From Oscillospiraceae bacterium (GTDB taxonomy: Bacteria; Bacillota; Clostridia; Oscillospirales; UBA929): a stretch of 64,000 nucleotides of DNA. This document shows, piece by piece, positions 12,779 through 22,242 of the stretch. Position numbers and translations under genes: made by a program. The notes under the pieces are model-generated. The model made no database searches, had not been told where the DNA came from, and saw only the letters and a list, made by a program, of their open reading frames with translations. Position 1 is the stretch's first letter. Each line of letters begins with the position of its first letter. The DNA lies in assembly GCA_031254195.1 (NCBI GenBank), contig JAIRUW010000076.1:33778-97777 (forward strand), in the 5' to 3' direction.

Positions 12779-13978
12779 TTACTTCCCCGTTCTGATGTTT
12801 CCCGAACTGCTCTGGACATTGCCTGTGCCGGTCAGCTCCCCGATACGGATGCTGCCTGAAGCCGTCCTGATGCTGTGCTCGGGACTTCGTACAGCGTCGG
12901 CGTTGACCGAGCCGCTGGATGCTTTCAGCTGAATCAAACCTTCTGCGTCGATGCTGCCCAAGGTCTGGCGGCCGGAGGATGTTTCCACGGAAACCGTGCT
13001 TGCGCTTATATCCCCCGTATTGATCGAGCCGCTGGACGCTTTCAGGGTGACCGCGCCGTCTGCTTTTATATTACCCATGGTCTGACGCCCGGAGGAGGCC
13101 TCCGCCGAAACCGATCCGGCGCTGACGCCGCCCGTACGGATGGAGCCGGAGGTGGTTTTAAGCCTCAGGTTCCCGCTGACAGCGCATTCGGAAAGATGGA
13201 TGCCGCCCGAACTGGCGGAGACGCCAAGGCTGTCGCCCCGGATTTCCCTGTTTATGCGGATGGTCCCGGAGGTCGTGCCGATTTCTATCGCCGACCCGTT
13301 GACCTCCCCTTCCAGAGTGACGCCGCCCGAGCTGGCCGACACCTGTAAATCGCCGCAGGAAACCGAACCTTCCGCCTTAATCGAACCGGAAGTCGTCTTA
13401 ATTGACAGTGTCCCGAAGGAGGACGCCCCGTTCAGCCGGACACTGCCCGAGCTGGCTTGCAGGAGCGTGTCGCCCCAAGCAACGCCGCCTTCGATGCGGA
13501 CGGAGCCGGAAGTCGCCACAAGCGCTACCTTCTTCGCGTATGAACGCGGCACCGTAATCTCTAGACGCGGCAAGTTGTTGAGATTGAAGGCGAGTATGTT
13601 GACCATCGTCCTTCTGGGAGTGTTGATTATCAGCATCCCGCCGCTCGCGTCCGATGTAAACCGGTCGGCTGTATCATAATCGTAATGGCGCACGCTCAGC
13701 GTATCGCCCCCAAATGTGACATGGATAACCTGATATGTGGTGGTGATTTGAAACTCTTCCACCCCGTTGAGGGAAAAGCTCTCCTCGTGCAGCAGGGTAA
13801 CGCTCCCGCCGAAATTAACCATGGAATTATCCCCTTTCCATACTGTGCTGTACCCCGGCAGCCTCTGCACCCAACCGGGCGCGCTCGCGCCGGACAACCC
13901 CGCGATCAGGATGACGAGGATCAGCAGCGCCAGTGCGCTCCATATGACGATGCCGATAGAGAGGACTGTTTTTTTCAT
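12779..13978 (-). CDS. DUF4097-type repeat protein
   Basis: N-terminal TM then alternating ASSGxVxL / TTSGSIxxEG repeats. Confidence 0.8.
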   Translation of the reverse strand: MKKTVLSIGIVIWSALALLILVILIAGLSGASAPGWVQRLPGYSTVWKGDNSMVNFGGSVTLLHEESFSLNGVEEFQITTTYQVIHVTFGGDTLSVRHYDYDTADRFTSDASGGMLIINTPRRTMVNILAFNLNNLPRLEITVPRSYAKKVALVATSGSVRIEGGVAWGDTLLQASSGSVRLNGASSFGTLSIKTTSGSIKAEGSVSCGDLQVSASSGGVTLEGEVNGSAIEIGTTSGTIRINREIRGDSLGVSASSGGIHLSECAVSGNLRLKTTSGSIRTGGVSAGSVSAEASSGRQTMGNIKADGAVTLKASSGSINTGDISASTVSVETSSGRQTLGSIDAEGLIQLKASSGSVNADAVRSPEHSIRTASGSIRIGELTGTGNVQSSSGNIRTGK

Positions 13979-14526
13979 CAGTCATCCCTCCAAACCCGGA
14001 TAAGGCGCGTAATCTGCTGTACGGCGACAGCCAGCGCGAATATAAGGCAGGCGATGGTCCACCGCATCGTGGCGAAGCCGAATATCAAAAATACAATGGT
14101 GGCGGAGATATACAGCGCGCCGGTCAGCGGGCCTTTGCGCCGGTCTGGATGGAGAAAGGCGGCGTTAAGCAGGTTTTGCAGAAGCGCGCCAACGAGGAAA
14201 ATCAGCCAGCCCGGATGCCATAACTCGAAGAAAAACCCAAGGAACAGGTACCCGAAAACAATCAGCGACCACAGCGACGAGCTCACCGGCCCGAGCAGCT
14301 TTTTATCCATCACGTTTTTACGCGCCGAGCCGAGCAGCTCGTCTACGTCGCCGATGCCCGCGATGACGGCGTCGTACGCCTCCTCCGGGCTTGAGCCGGA
14401 CGCCACCAGGTCGGCGTACTTGTCCAGGCAGCCGGAAAGCAGTTCCTCGTGCAGGTCTACGACGCGGCGGGTGCGCGGCGCGTCCTTGAGCAGGTTGTCA
14501 ACATGTGCTTGAATTTTCTCTGTCAT
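13978..14526 (-). CDS. HAAS/DUF1700-like membrane protein
   Basis: MTEKIQAHVDNLLKDAPRTRRVVDLHEELLSGCLDKYADLVASGSSPEEAYDAVIAGIGDVDELL + TM segments. Confidence 0.75.
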   Translation of the reverse strand: MTEKIQAHVDNLLKDAPRTRRVVDLHEELLSGCLDKYADLVASGSSPEEAYDAVIAGIGDVDELLGSARKNVMDKKLLGPVSSSLWSLIVFGYLFLGFFFELWHPGWLIFLVGALLQNLLNAAFLHPDRRKGPLTGALYISATIVFLIFGFATMRWTIACLIFALAVAVQQITRLIRVWRDD

Positions 14527-14878
14527 GGTTTTCCCCTCCATCAGTGTGATTGTCTTTTTGAATCAGCGTGTCGATGATGTCTTTCGCTTCGCCCCAGTCC
14601 CGCAGGCTTTGTTCGAGCGCGACGCGCCCGGACGGGGTAATGCGGTAGTAGCGGCGACGCGCCCCCGTACTCTCGTCGCCCCAGTAAAACATGATGCAGC
14701 CCGCCTCCTCCAGCCGCCGGAAAGCTCCGTACAGGGTGGCCTCCTTCAACTCCAGGCGGCGGTTGGACGCCTGCTGGATCATCTTGTTGATCTCATACCC
14801 GTAGCTGTCGTGCCTTGACAGGTGCGCCAAGATGATCATGTCGGTGTTGCCCCGTATCAGGTCGGACGCGATGGACAA
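14498..14878 (-). CDS. PadR family transcriptional regulator (TTG start inferred)
   Basis: LAHLSRHDSYGYEINKMIQQASNRRLELKEATLYGAFRRLEEAG; GGAGGGG RBS before TTG at 14878. Confidence 0.85.
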   Translation of the reverse strand: MSIASDLIRGNTDMIILAHLSRHDSYGYEINKMIQQASNRRLELKEATLYGAFRRLEEAGCIMFYWGDESTGARRRYYRITPSGRVALEQSLRDWGEAKDIIDTLIQKDNHTDGGENHDRENSSTC

Positions 14879-14927
14879 GACGTCCCCTCCTTCCGTTTTG
14901 TCGTTGCCGATATACCGCTGTGTGCAC

Positions 14928-14987
14928 GATACATCGCCTGATGATGTATCCATCTTAGCAGAAGTATATCCCCCTGTCAAGGGGGAT
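14928..14987 (-). promoter_or_regulatory. padR promoter and operator region
   Basis: GATACATC-N7-GATGTATC dyad (14928-14950), -10 TAAGAT (14952-14957), -35 TTGACA (14975-14980), 17-nt spacer, palindrome ATCCCCCT-N4-AGGGGGAT (14968-14987) around the -35. Confidence 0.6.
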
Positions 14988-15127
14988 TTTGAAAAATTTT
15001 ACGGATGAATTTTTTGCATATTGAACAGGACACGCTATTGTCGTGTTGGGTGTGTTTTCTATGAACATATACAGATAAAAAATGCAGTGATTTCACACCG
15101 CATTGCACGATATAGTAAGATAGCGCG

Positions 15128-15289
15128 TCAAGGGTTGCCGCTATCTTTTTTCTTTTTCTCCTTGATGTATTGCTTTATCAAGTATTCAATCAAGTTGTTC
15201 AAGGAGCGGTTTTCATCTTCCGCGATTTTCTTTATCGCGGTTAAGGTTTCTTCATCGAGCCGGATACCGAACTGGATTTTGTAGGTCAC
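15128..15289 (-). CDS. Small ribbon-helix-helix (Arc/CopG-like) protein, 53 aa
   Basis: GTG start; MTYKIQFGIRLDEETLTAIKKIAEDENRSLNNLIEYLIKQYIKEKKKKDSGNP; below the ORF-track size cut-off. Confidence 0.75.
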   Translation of the reverse strand: MTYKIQFGIRLDEETLTAIKKIAEDENRSLNNLIEYLIKQYIKEKKKKDSGNP

Positions 15290-15339
15290 TGTACCACCCC
15301 TTTAACCCTATTGTACACAAAGGTACATCAGAATAATAT

Positions 15340-15377
15340 ATACCACCTTGACATATACCACGGTGGTATGCTATAAT
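15340..15377 (+). promoter_or_regulatory. Consensus promoter with embedded operator (ATACCAC-G-GTGGTAT)
   Basis: TTGACA 15348-15353, TATAAT 15372-15377, perfect 15-bp dyad at 15355-15369; extra TACCACC half-sites at 15341 and 15292. Confidence 0.75.
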
Positions 15378-15425
15378 GCTTAGCGGAAGACAAAAAAACG
15401 AAAATAGATACAGGAGGTTTGCTCA

Positions 15426-16208
15426 ATGGAAAACCAGCCAAACACAAAGAGGAGAACAGCATGGTATAAGAAGCGTTGGGTATGGGCTATAGCGGTTGTT
15501 TGGATTGTCGGAGGGATTATCTACGCTATAACACAAGATGACGCAGAGCTTAACGGGGCAGATGATGTGACACCCTCCCTAGCGGTTCAAGCAGACCTGT
15601 CACCAAGTATCCCGACACTAGAATCCATAAATATCTTAGTAGAGTACACGGCAAATACGGCAATGAACATTTACGACATGACCGTATACCTAGATGATGA
15701 AATGTTGGGGTACTTAGAGCAAGGGCATATCAAAGCGTATCAACAACCTATAACGAGCGGTACGCTTACATTCCGTATCGTTCAATCAGACAAACCTGAT
15801 AATGTAGCCGAAAAAGAATTTGAAGTTACAGAGGATGGTTATTATTACTTTATCTGCAAGGCGCAGTTTGGCGGGTTGTCTATTGATTACCGTGGTGTGA
15901 TTGATGAGGAAGTAGGGAATAAAAAGCTATCGTCCAAAGATGAGCCTGTGCCCGATGAGACCCCAGCGGTAGAACCTACGTCTGACAAAATAACCTTAGA
16001 GAAATTTAACGCTTTAGAGAGTGGTATGTCTTACAATCAAGTGGTGGAAATAATTGGAGAAACAGGGACGCTTCTTTCCGAAACAACACTTTTTGGTACC
16101 ACGTCAAAAATGTATTCGTGGGATGGTAAAGGAATTTTCGGAGGAACTGCGACTGTAATGTTTGAAAATGATAGATTATTTTCAAAATCACAGATTGGAC
16201 TAAACTGA
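15426..16208 (+). CDS. Membrane-anchored protein with C-terminal DUF3862/SmpA-like domain
   Basis: N-terminal TM (WVWAIAVVWIVGGIIYAI) and ITLEKFNALESGMSYNQVVEIIGETGTLLSE...MYSWDGKG. Confidence 0.6.
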   Translation: MENQPNTKRRTAWYKKRWVWAIAVVWIVGGIIYAITQDDAELNGADDVTPSLAVQADLSPSIPTLESINILVEYTANTAMNIYDMTVYLDDEMLGYLEQGHIKAYQQPITSGTLTFRIVQSDKPDNVAEKEFEVTEDGYYYFICKAQFGGLSIDYRGVIDEEVGNKKLSSKDEPVPDETPAVEPTSDKITLEKFNALESGMSYNQVVEIIGETGTLLSETTLFGTTSKMYSWDGKGIFGGTATVMFENDRLFSKSQIGLN

Positions 16209-16224
16209 AAGGACGGGGCAAAAC

Positions 16225-16473
16225 ATGTCTAGAGAGATTCAATGTCCGCGCTGTAAAGGCACCAATATTCAAGTTCAAATGCTCCAAACAAAAAGCGTTA
16301 CAAAAACCAAGGGGAAAGGGTGTTTATTCTCTATTTTTCGTGGTTTCCTGATAGTTTTTACTTTTGGGTTATGGAAAATATTTGGGCCTAAGCTCATGCG
16401 AAGCAAGTCAAAACATTCGCACGAAAAACGCTGTGTTTGTTCATCTTGCGGACATGATTGGAGGATAAGATAG
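16225..16473 (+). CDS. Small zinc-ribbon/TM protein
   Basis: IQCPRCKGTNIQVQ...RCVCSSCGHDWRIR. Confidence 0.6.
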   Translation: MSREIQCPRCKGTNIQVQMLQTKSVTKTKGKGCLFSIFRGFLIVFTFGLWKIFGPKLMRSKSKHSHEKRCVCSSCGHDWRIR

Positions 16474-16607
16474 CCTCCTCTATATACACGCTCATATAGG
16501 TAAAAGCCGTCAGAAGAATATCAAAATCCCGGGCAATTGAAGCAGGCGGGGTGACTAGGCATTTTGCCTGTGACGTGCTATAATATCCCTGTCAGGAGGC
16601 ATAAACA

Positions 16608-17357
16608 ATGGAAAAACAAGCCCATATCGGCATAGACGGCAGCCATGGCGCGACAATCGCGCTGCTGCCGGGCGACCCCGCGCGCGTGGAGGTGATCGCC
16701 CGGCATTTGCAAAATCCGCGCTTTTTCGCGCAGAACAGGGAGTATACCACCTGGCTCGGGGAACTGCCCTGCGGGGAGACCATCATGGTCATGTCAACGG
16801 GCATGGGCGGCCCTTCGACTGCGATATGCGTCGAAGAGCTTTACAAAACAGGCGTCCGCGACTTCATCCGTATCGGGACATGCGGCGGCATGGACACAAA
16901 GGTCACCGGCGGCAACGTGGTCATCGCGACGGGCGCGATTCGTATGGAGGGGACGACCCGCGAGTATGTGCCGATAGAGTTCCCGGCGGTCGCCGATCTT
17001 GACGTTACGAACGCGCTGGCGGCAGCCGCGCGGGACGCGGGATTTGCTTATCATACCGGCATCGTGCAATGCAAAGACTCCTTCTACGGACAGCACGACC
17101 CGGCGCGGATGCCCGCCGGTTATGAGCTTGAAAGCAAATGGCAGGCATGGCTCAAAGCCCGCTGCCTTGCCAGCGAGATGGAGAGCGCGGCGCTTTACAT
17201 TGTCTGCCAGATATTGGGCGCGCGCGGCGGCTGTGTGCTGAGCGTGGTCTGGAATCAGGAGCGAAAAAAGGCGGGCCTGCCGGACCCCGAATGCCATGAC
17301 CCGTCCAACGCCATCATAACGGCGGTGCGGGCGGCTGAGATTCTGGCGCGGCGATGA
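16608..17357 (+). CDS. udp: Nucleoside phosphorylase (uridine phosphorylase-like)
   Basis: IALLPGDPARVEVIA, STGMGGPSTAICVEELYKTGVRDFIRIGTCGGM, EMESAALYIV. Confidence 0.88.
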   Translation: MEKQAHIGIDGSHGATIALLPGDPARVEVIARHLQNPRFFAQNREYTTWLGELPCGETIMVMSTGMGGPSTAICVEELYKTGVRDFIRIGTCGGMDTKVTGGNVVIATGAIRMEGTTREYVPIEFPAVADLDVTNALAAAARDAGFAYHTGIVQCKDSFYGQHDPARMPAGYELESKWQAWLKARCLASEMESAALYIVCQILGARGGCVLSVVWNQERKKAGLPDPECHDPSNAIITAVRAAEILARR

Positions 17358-17360
17358 CTG

Positions 17361-18329
17361 TCACCGGACGCCCTTATCGTAGGGGATACCGGCGGCCCTT
17401 GGCGCTTGCGATTTTCTCGATGTGAACGCTAAAACGATCAAGGTCATGATGAAAGGCATCATTTTATAGAAATAACTTGGCAAAGCGATGTCTTTGAGCA
17501 GCGGAAGGCCCGACGATCCGGCGGCAACCGCCTTCAAAAGCCCAAAGAAGAAAGCTGCCGCAAGGATGCGCAAGGGTTTCCACTGCCCGAATATCAACAC
17601 GGCCAGCGCAAGAAAACCATAGCCTGATACGGTGGCGTTGAACTCGCGCGAGGTGGGGATTACAAACACCAGCCCGCCGATGCCGGCCAAGACACCCGAC
17701 AGCATGACGCCGGCGTACCGCATTTTATAAACGCTGATACCGGCGGAGTCGGCGGCCTGCGGATGGTCGCCGCAGGCGCGGAGCCGCAGCCCGAATTTTG
17801 TCTTGTACAGCAGCGCCCATGCCGCTATGAGAATGAAGAACCCTAAGTATGTGGTGATATAGGCGTTTGTGAAAAGCATGTCTCCCAAAACGGGGATGCT
17901 GCCTAAGACGGGAACCTTCTCTAGGTGGAACCAATCCTCAAAGCGTACCTGCTGCGTGCCCCTTGTATTGATGACCCTGCCTACGAAGATGGCGAACGCC
18001 GGCGCGAGCATGTTGATAGCCGTGCCGCTGATTACTTGGTCGGCTTTCATGTGGATAGACGCGTAAGCGTGCGCCAGCGATACGAGGACGCCCGTTGCGG
18101 CGGCGGTCAGGATGGCGAGGAGAAGAAGGAGCTGTCCGTTGATGGCTATCCCCGCGCTCTGCACGGCGTCAATCATAACGATACCGGCGAACGCGCCAAA
18201 CACCATGATGCCTTCCAGCGCTATATTGACAACGCCGCCGCGCTCCGAAAACATGCCGCCCAAAGCCACGATCAGGAGCGGGATGGAGAAAAACATCGTC
18301 TGCTGGACTAAAAAATATACGGTACTCAT
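17361..18329 (-). CDS. Nucleoside ABC transporter permease 2 (NupQ/YufQ-like)
   Basis: FSERGGVVNIALEGIMVFGAFAGI, DHPQAADSAGISVYKMRYAGVMLSGVLAGIGG. Confidence 0.85.
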   Translation of the reverse strand: MSTVYFLVQQTMFFSIPLLIVALGGMFSERGGVVNIALEGIMVFGAFAGIVMIDAVQSAGIAINGQLLLLLAILTAAATGVLVSLAHAYASIHMKADQVISGTAINMLAPAFAIFVGRVINTRGTQQVRFEDWFHLEKVPVLGSIPVLGDMLFTNAYITTYLGFFILIAAWALLYKTKFGLRLRACGDHPQAADSAGISVYKMRYAGVMLSGVLAGIGGLVFVIPTSREFNATVSGYGFLALAVLIFGQWKPLRILAAAFFFGLLKAVAAGSSGLPLLKDIALPSYFYKMMPFIMTLIVLAFTSRKSQAPRAAGIPYDKGVR

Positions 18330-19447
18330 TCTCCTCCGGCCTCCTTTCCGCTTTGCTTCTCCCTTTGCCCGAGCTTTTGGATGAAGCCTTTGACAAGCAA
18401 GGCAAAGGCGCTGAAATAAATGATGACCGCCACAATCATGTTGACGACTTGAGGGGAAAAGTTATATAATTGCATATTGAACCCACCGACGGTCATATAG
18501 CCGATAAACAGCCCTGAAAAGATGATGCCTATGGGGTTGTTGAGCGCCAGCAGGGCCACGGGTATGCCATTGAAACCTTCCTGCGCCAGCACATCGACGA
18601 CGTCTATATTCTTCCCTGCGCCGCTCAGGTAAAGCAGCGCCCCGCCAAGCCCCGCTAATGCTCCTGAGATGACCATGGCCGTGACAATCCCGCGCTTGGC
18701 GCTGATACCGGCGTATTGCGCCGCGTTTTTGTTCAGGCCGCAAGCCTTCAGTTCATAGCCCAGCGTTGTTTTCTCCAAAATGACATACATGGCTATGGCC
18801 GCTAAAATGGCGATAAAAATCCCGCCGTTGGCGCTCGATACGATATTTCCGTCGCGGAATATCCTGTCAAGCCCCAGCCTCGGGACATTTGCGTTGCTCA
18901 ACACGTTCATCGACGCATTGTGGCGGTGGTTGTATATTGTTTGGATTACCAGATAGTTGACCAGATACATGCCGATATAGTTCATCATAATACACGAGAT
19001 GACCTCGTTGACGTTCAGCCATGCTTTCAGCAGCCCAGGGATTGAACCCCATATCGCGCCGGCCAGCATAGCGGCCAGCAGGGCGGCCAGGCATAGCGTC
19101 AGCCCCGGCAAAAACGAAAAACGCACGCCTACAAAGACGGCGCAATATGCCCCGACGGTAAACTGCCCCGTCGCGCCGATGTTGAATAACCCGGTTTTCC
19201 CCGCAAAGCCTACGGAAAGCCCCGTCATGATGATAGGGGTAGCGAAATAGAGGACCTGCCCCATACTCTTTAGGTCGCTAAAACCGCTGGTGATAAGCGT
19301 CCTGAAGCCGGCGGCCGCGTCCGTGGCGTTGGCGATCAGTAATAAGAAGAAGCCGAACAGAAGCCCGACCGCGATGGCGGCAAAGCTGGACAGGGCGCTG
19401 GAAAAGCCGAGCAGCCCCCATAGGCCCCTTTGCTTGATTTCATTCAC
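18326..19447 (-). CDS. Nucleoside ABC transporter permease 1 (NupP/YufP-like)
   Basis: GKTGLFNIGATGQFTVGAYCAV, AWLNVNEVISCIMMNYIGMYLVNY. Confidence 0.85.
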   Translation of the reverse strand: MNEIKQRGLWGLLGFSSALSSFAAIAVGLLFGFFLLLIANATDAAAGFRTLITSGFSDLKSMGQVLYFATPIIMTGLSVGFAGKTGLFNIGATGQFTVGAYCAVFVGVRFSFLPGLTLCLAALLAAMLAGAIWGSIPGLLKAWLNVNEVISCIMMNYIGMYLVNYLVIQTIYNHRHNASMNVLSNANVPRLGLDRIFRDGNIVSSANGGIFIAILAAIAMYVILEKTTLGYELKACGLNKNAAQYAGISAKRGIVTAMVISGALAGLGGALLYLSGAGKNIDVVDVLAQEGFNGIPVALLALNNPIGIIFSGLFIGYMTVGGFNMQLYNFSPQVVNMIVAVIIYFSAFALLVKGFIQKLGQREKQSGKEAGGE

Positions 19448-20973
19448 GACGCCCCCTCCTTTCTCTTGGAGCCGGCCATATATAGCCCCAGTTCCTGATA
19501 GGTCACCGATTTGGGGTCCAGGTCAGCAACAATTTGCCCCTCGTAAATGACCAGTATGCGGTCGCTGATGCTGAACACTTCTTCCAATTCCAGAGATATG
19601 AGCAGAATCCCCTTCCCCTTTCCGCGCTCCTCCAGCAACCGCTCGTGGATATATTCAATCGCGCCAACGTCCAGGCCGCGCGTTGGCTGTACGGCGACCA
19701 GCAGCTTATGCTCCCTCTCGGCCTCGCGCGCTATGATGGCCTTCTGCTGATTGCCCCCCGACATCGAGCGCGCCGCTGTTTTTACGCCCTGGCCGCACCG
19801 TACGTCGTATTTCTCGATGAGCCCGGCGGCATAGGCATAGACCGCCCCGTAGTTGATAAACCCATGCCGTTGGAAAGCCGGTTCGAAGTAATGCTGTAAA
19901 ACCATATTATAGGCTATGCTGTAGTCGAGGACCAGCCCATGCTTGTGCCTGTCCTCCGGGATATGCGCCATCCCGCGGTTCCCCCGTTCCCTGACGGTGG
20001 CGCGCGTAATGTCCTTTCCGCGAAGGAAGACCTGTCCATTTTCAGCACGGAGCAAGCCGGTCAGCGCGTATACCAGCTCGCTTTGCCCGTTTCCGTCAAT
20101 ACCGGCGACACATACGATCTCGCCTTCCCGCACGGAAAAGGATACATTGCAGACGAGGTTTTTGCCGGTTATTTTGTTTTTGACCGTCAGCTCCCGCACA
20201 TCCAAAACCACAGCTCCTGGGTCAATATCGGACTTCGCCATTTCCAAGCTCACCTTGCGCCCCACCATCATTTCGGAGAGGCCTTCTTTAGTAGCCCCCG
20301 CCACTTCAATGGTGCCGACCCCTTTTCCTTTGCGCAGGACGGTGCAGCGGTCCGCCACAGCCAGAATCTCATTGAGCTTATGGGTGATGAACAGGATCGA
20401 CTTGCCCTGCTCCTTCAGGTTTTTCATAATCTTCATCAATTCGGCGATCTCTTGCGGCGTCAGGACGGCGGTCGGTTCGTCGAAAATCAGGATTTCATTC
20501 TCCCTGTACAGCATCTTAAGGATTTCCGTACGCTGCTGCATCCCGACGGTAATGTCGGAGACCGGCGCGTCCGGGTCGATCTCCAAGCCATATGTCCGCG
20601 ACAAGGCCACCACTTTCTCCCGGGCTTCCTCCATGCTCAGCAAGCCGTGTTTGACCGTTTCAACGCCCAACACGATGTTTTCCAGCACGGTAAAGTTATG
20701 TACCAGCTTGAAATGCTGGTGTACCATGCCGATGCCAAGCCGCGTGGCGTCGTTGGGGCCGTTTATCTTAACGGCGTTCCCTTCCTTTAGGATGACGCCG
20801 CTCTCCGGCTGGTACAGCCCGAAGAGCACGCTCATCAGCGTGCTCTTCCCCGCGCCGTTTTCTCCGAGCAGCGCGTGGATCTCACCTTTTTTCAGCTGCA
20901 ACGTGATATGGTCATTGGCGATCACGCCGGGGAATTTTTTAGTGATGCCATTCATTTCAATGATATAGTCCAA
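19444..20973 (-). CDS. Nucleoside ABC transporter ATPase (two NBDs, NupO/YufO-like)
   Basis: GITKKFPGVIANDHITLQLKKGEIHALLGENGAGKSTLMSVLFG; second half SGGNQQKAIIAREAER. Confidence 0.92.
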   Translation of the reverse strand: MDYIIEMNGITKKFPGVIANDHITLQLKKGEIHALLGENGAGKSTLMSVLFGLYQPESGVILKEGNAVKINGPNDATRLGIGMVHQHFKLVHNFTVLENIVLGVETVKHGLLSMEEAREKVVALSRTYGLEIDPDAPVSDITVGMQQRTEILKMLYRENEILIFDEPTAVLTPQEIAELMKIMKNLKEQGKSILFITHKLNEILAVADRCTVLRKGKGVGTIEVAGATKEGLSEMMVGRKVSLEMAKSDIDPGAVVLDVRELTVKNKITGKNLVCNVSFSVREGEIVCVAGIDGNGQSELVYALTGLLRAENGQVFLRGKDITRATVRERGNRGMAHIPEDRHKHGLVLDYSIAYNMVLQHYFEPAFQRHGFINYGAVYAYAAGLIEKYDVRCGQGVKTAARSMSGGNQQKAIIAREAEREHKLLVAVQPTRGLDVGAIEYIHERLLEERGKGKGILLISLELEEVFSISDRILVIYEGQIVADLDPKSVTYQELGLYMAGSKRKEGAS

Positions 20974-20999
20974 CAGCCTGTCCCCCTCTCTTTTGAAAA

Positions 21000-21028
21000 A
21001 CAGCGCGGGAAACTACTTCCCGCGCTGT
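21000..21028 (-). terminator. Intercistronic terminator/attenuator between the lipoprotein and ATPase genes
   Basis: 12-bp perfect stem ACAGCGCGGGAA-N5-TTCCCGCGCTGT followed by TTTT on the minus strand. Confidence 0.8.
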
Positions 21029-21042
21029 ATGGCTGCTTTGCT

Positions 21043-22170
21043 CTAAGCGATTTCGTTAACGATAACGATGGATTTCGGTATATCGGAGACGGACACATCC
21101 GCGCCGTTTCTCATATCGCCCCAAATATCAACCGCTCCGTCCTGGAGTTTGGCGAAGACAATGTCATAGTCGGACTGTTTGAAAGTTTCAAACTTACTGG
21201 TGCTCATCGGCAGGCCTACGCCGTAGTTGGCCGCTGTGAAAGTTATATTCTTGCCGCCGGGGAAATTGCCGGCATAGTAATCCTTGAGGCAGTCATACAC
21301 AGAGACAGCCAGTTCTTTCATCGCGCTTGTGATGACGGTCGCCGATTCACTCGACTGGTCGATGTCAACGCCAATCACCTTCATGCCGGCTTTTTCCGCC
21401 GCCGCCATGACAGAGTTGCCGACCGCGCCGCCGCACGCGAAGATCACTTCCACGCCGTCATTGTACCACGCGCTGGACATTGTTTCGATTTCCGGGGTGG
21501 CGATAAAGTCGCCGGTGTAGTGGTAACGGATGGCAATGTCGCCGGCTCCCAAGCCAAGCTCCGCTCCGGCGTACTCGGCGCCCTGAATGAAGCCGTATCC
21601 GAATTTCTTAACCGCTGGAACCGCCATCCCGCCCATGAAGCCCAAATTGCGGTAACCGTCAATGACAGCCGCGTACCCGGCCAAAAAGCCGGCTTCTTGC
21701 TCCGCGTATGTAACGCCGACGGTGTTAGCGCCCGTTTTGAAATCCGGGCCGTTATCCCAGTCCCCGTCATTGGGGCTGCCGTCGAGAAGGATGAACTTCA
21801 CATCGGGATACATATCCTGCGCGAGATAAATCGGCACCTCAAACAAAAAGCCCGGAGTAACGATCACTTTCGCGCCGCCTTTAACGGCGAGGTCGATGGC
21901 GTCTAGGTAAGCGGTATTGTCTTTGGCTGCCGGCTGATAGTATTTGTGCGTTTTGTTGAACTCATCGGCATACTTTTTCAAGCCTTCCCAGGAGCCTTGG
22001 TTGAACGATTTGTCGTCGATGGTCCCTATGTCGGTGATTAGGGCCAGCTCGAACGCATCACCTGAGGAACCGCTGTCGGGATTGTCATCGCCGCCACTGG
22101 CGCAGCCGGCAAGCAAACAGGCCGCAAACAGTGCCGCTACAAGGATTGCTAAGAGATTGGTTTTTTTCAT
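21043..22170 (-). CDS. BMP-family nucleoside-binding lipoprotein
   Basis: LAILVAALFAACLLAGCASG lipobox; LALITDIGTIDDKSFNQGSWEGLKKYA. Confidence 0.92.
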   Translation of the reverse strand: MKKTNLLAILVAALFAACLLAGCASGGDDNPDSGSSGDAFELALITDIGTIDDKSFNQGSWEGLKKYADEFNKTHKYYQPAAKDNTAYLDAIDLAVKGGAKVIVTPGFLFEVPIYLAQDMYPDVKFILLDGSPNDGDWDNGPDFKTGANTVGVTYAEQEAGFLAGYAAVIDGYRNLGFMGGMAVPAVKKFGYGFIQGAEYAGAELGLGAGDIAIRYHYTGDFIATPEIETMSSAWYNDGVEVIFACGGAVGNSVMAAAEKAGMKVIGVDIDQSSESATVITSAMKELAVSVYDCLKDYYAGNFPGGKNITFTAANYGVGLPMSTSKFETFKQSDYDIVFAKLQDGAVDIWGDMRNGADVSVSDIPKSIVIVNEIA

Positions 22171-22206
22171 TTGTATACCCTCCTATTATTTGTCTAACCG
22201 TGTTGC

Positions 22207-22235
22207 ATTATACATCTTTTTGCTTCCCTTGTCAA
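22207..22235 (-). promoter_or_regulatory. Consensus sigma-A promoter of the nucleoside transporter operon
   Basis: TTGACA-N17-TATAAT on the minus strand. Confidence 0.8.
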
Positions 22236-22242
22236 TTACATT

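Noticed and set aside
19943-20968. 341-aa plus-strand ORF antisense to the ABC ATPase gene
   Set aside because: The minus-strand frame has Walker A, signature and TM-partner context; the plus frame has no domain signal.
20875-21906. 343-aa plus-strand ORF antisense to the BMP lipoprotein
   Set aside because: Shadow ORF; spans two real genes and a terminator.
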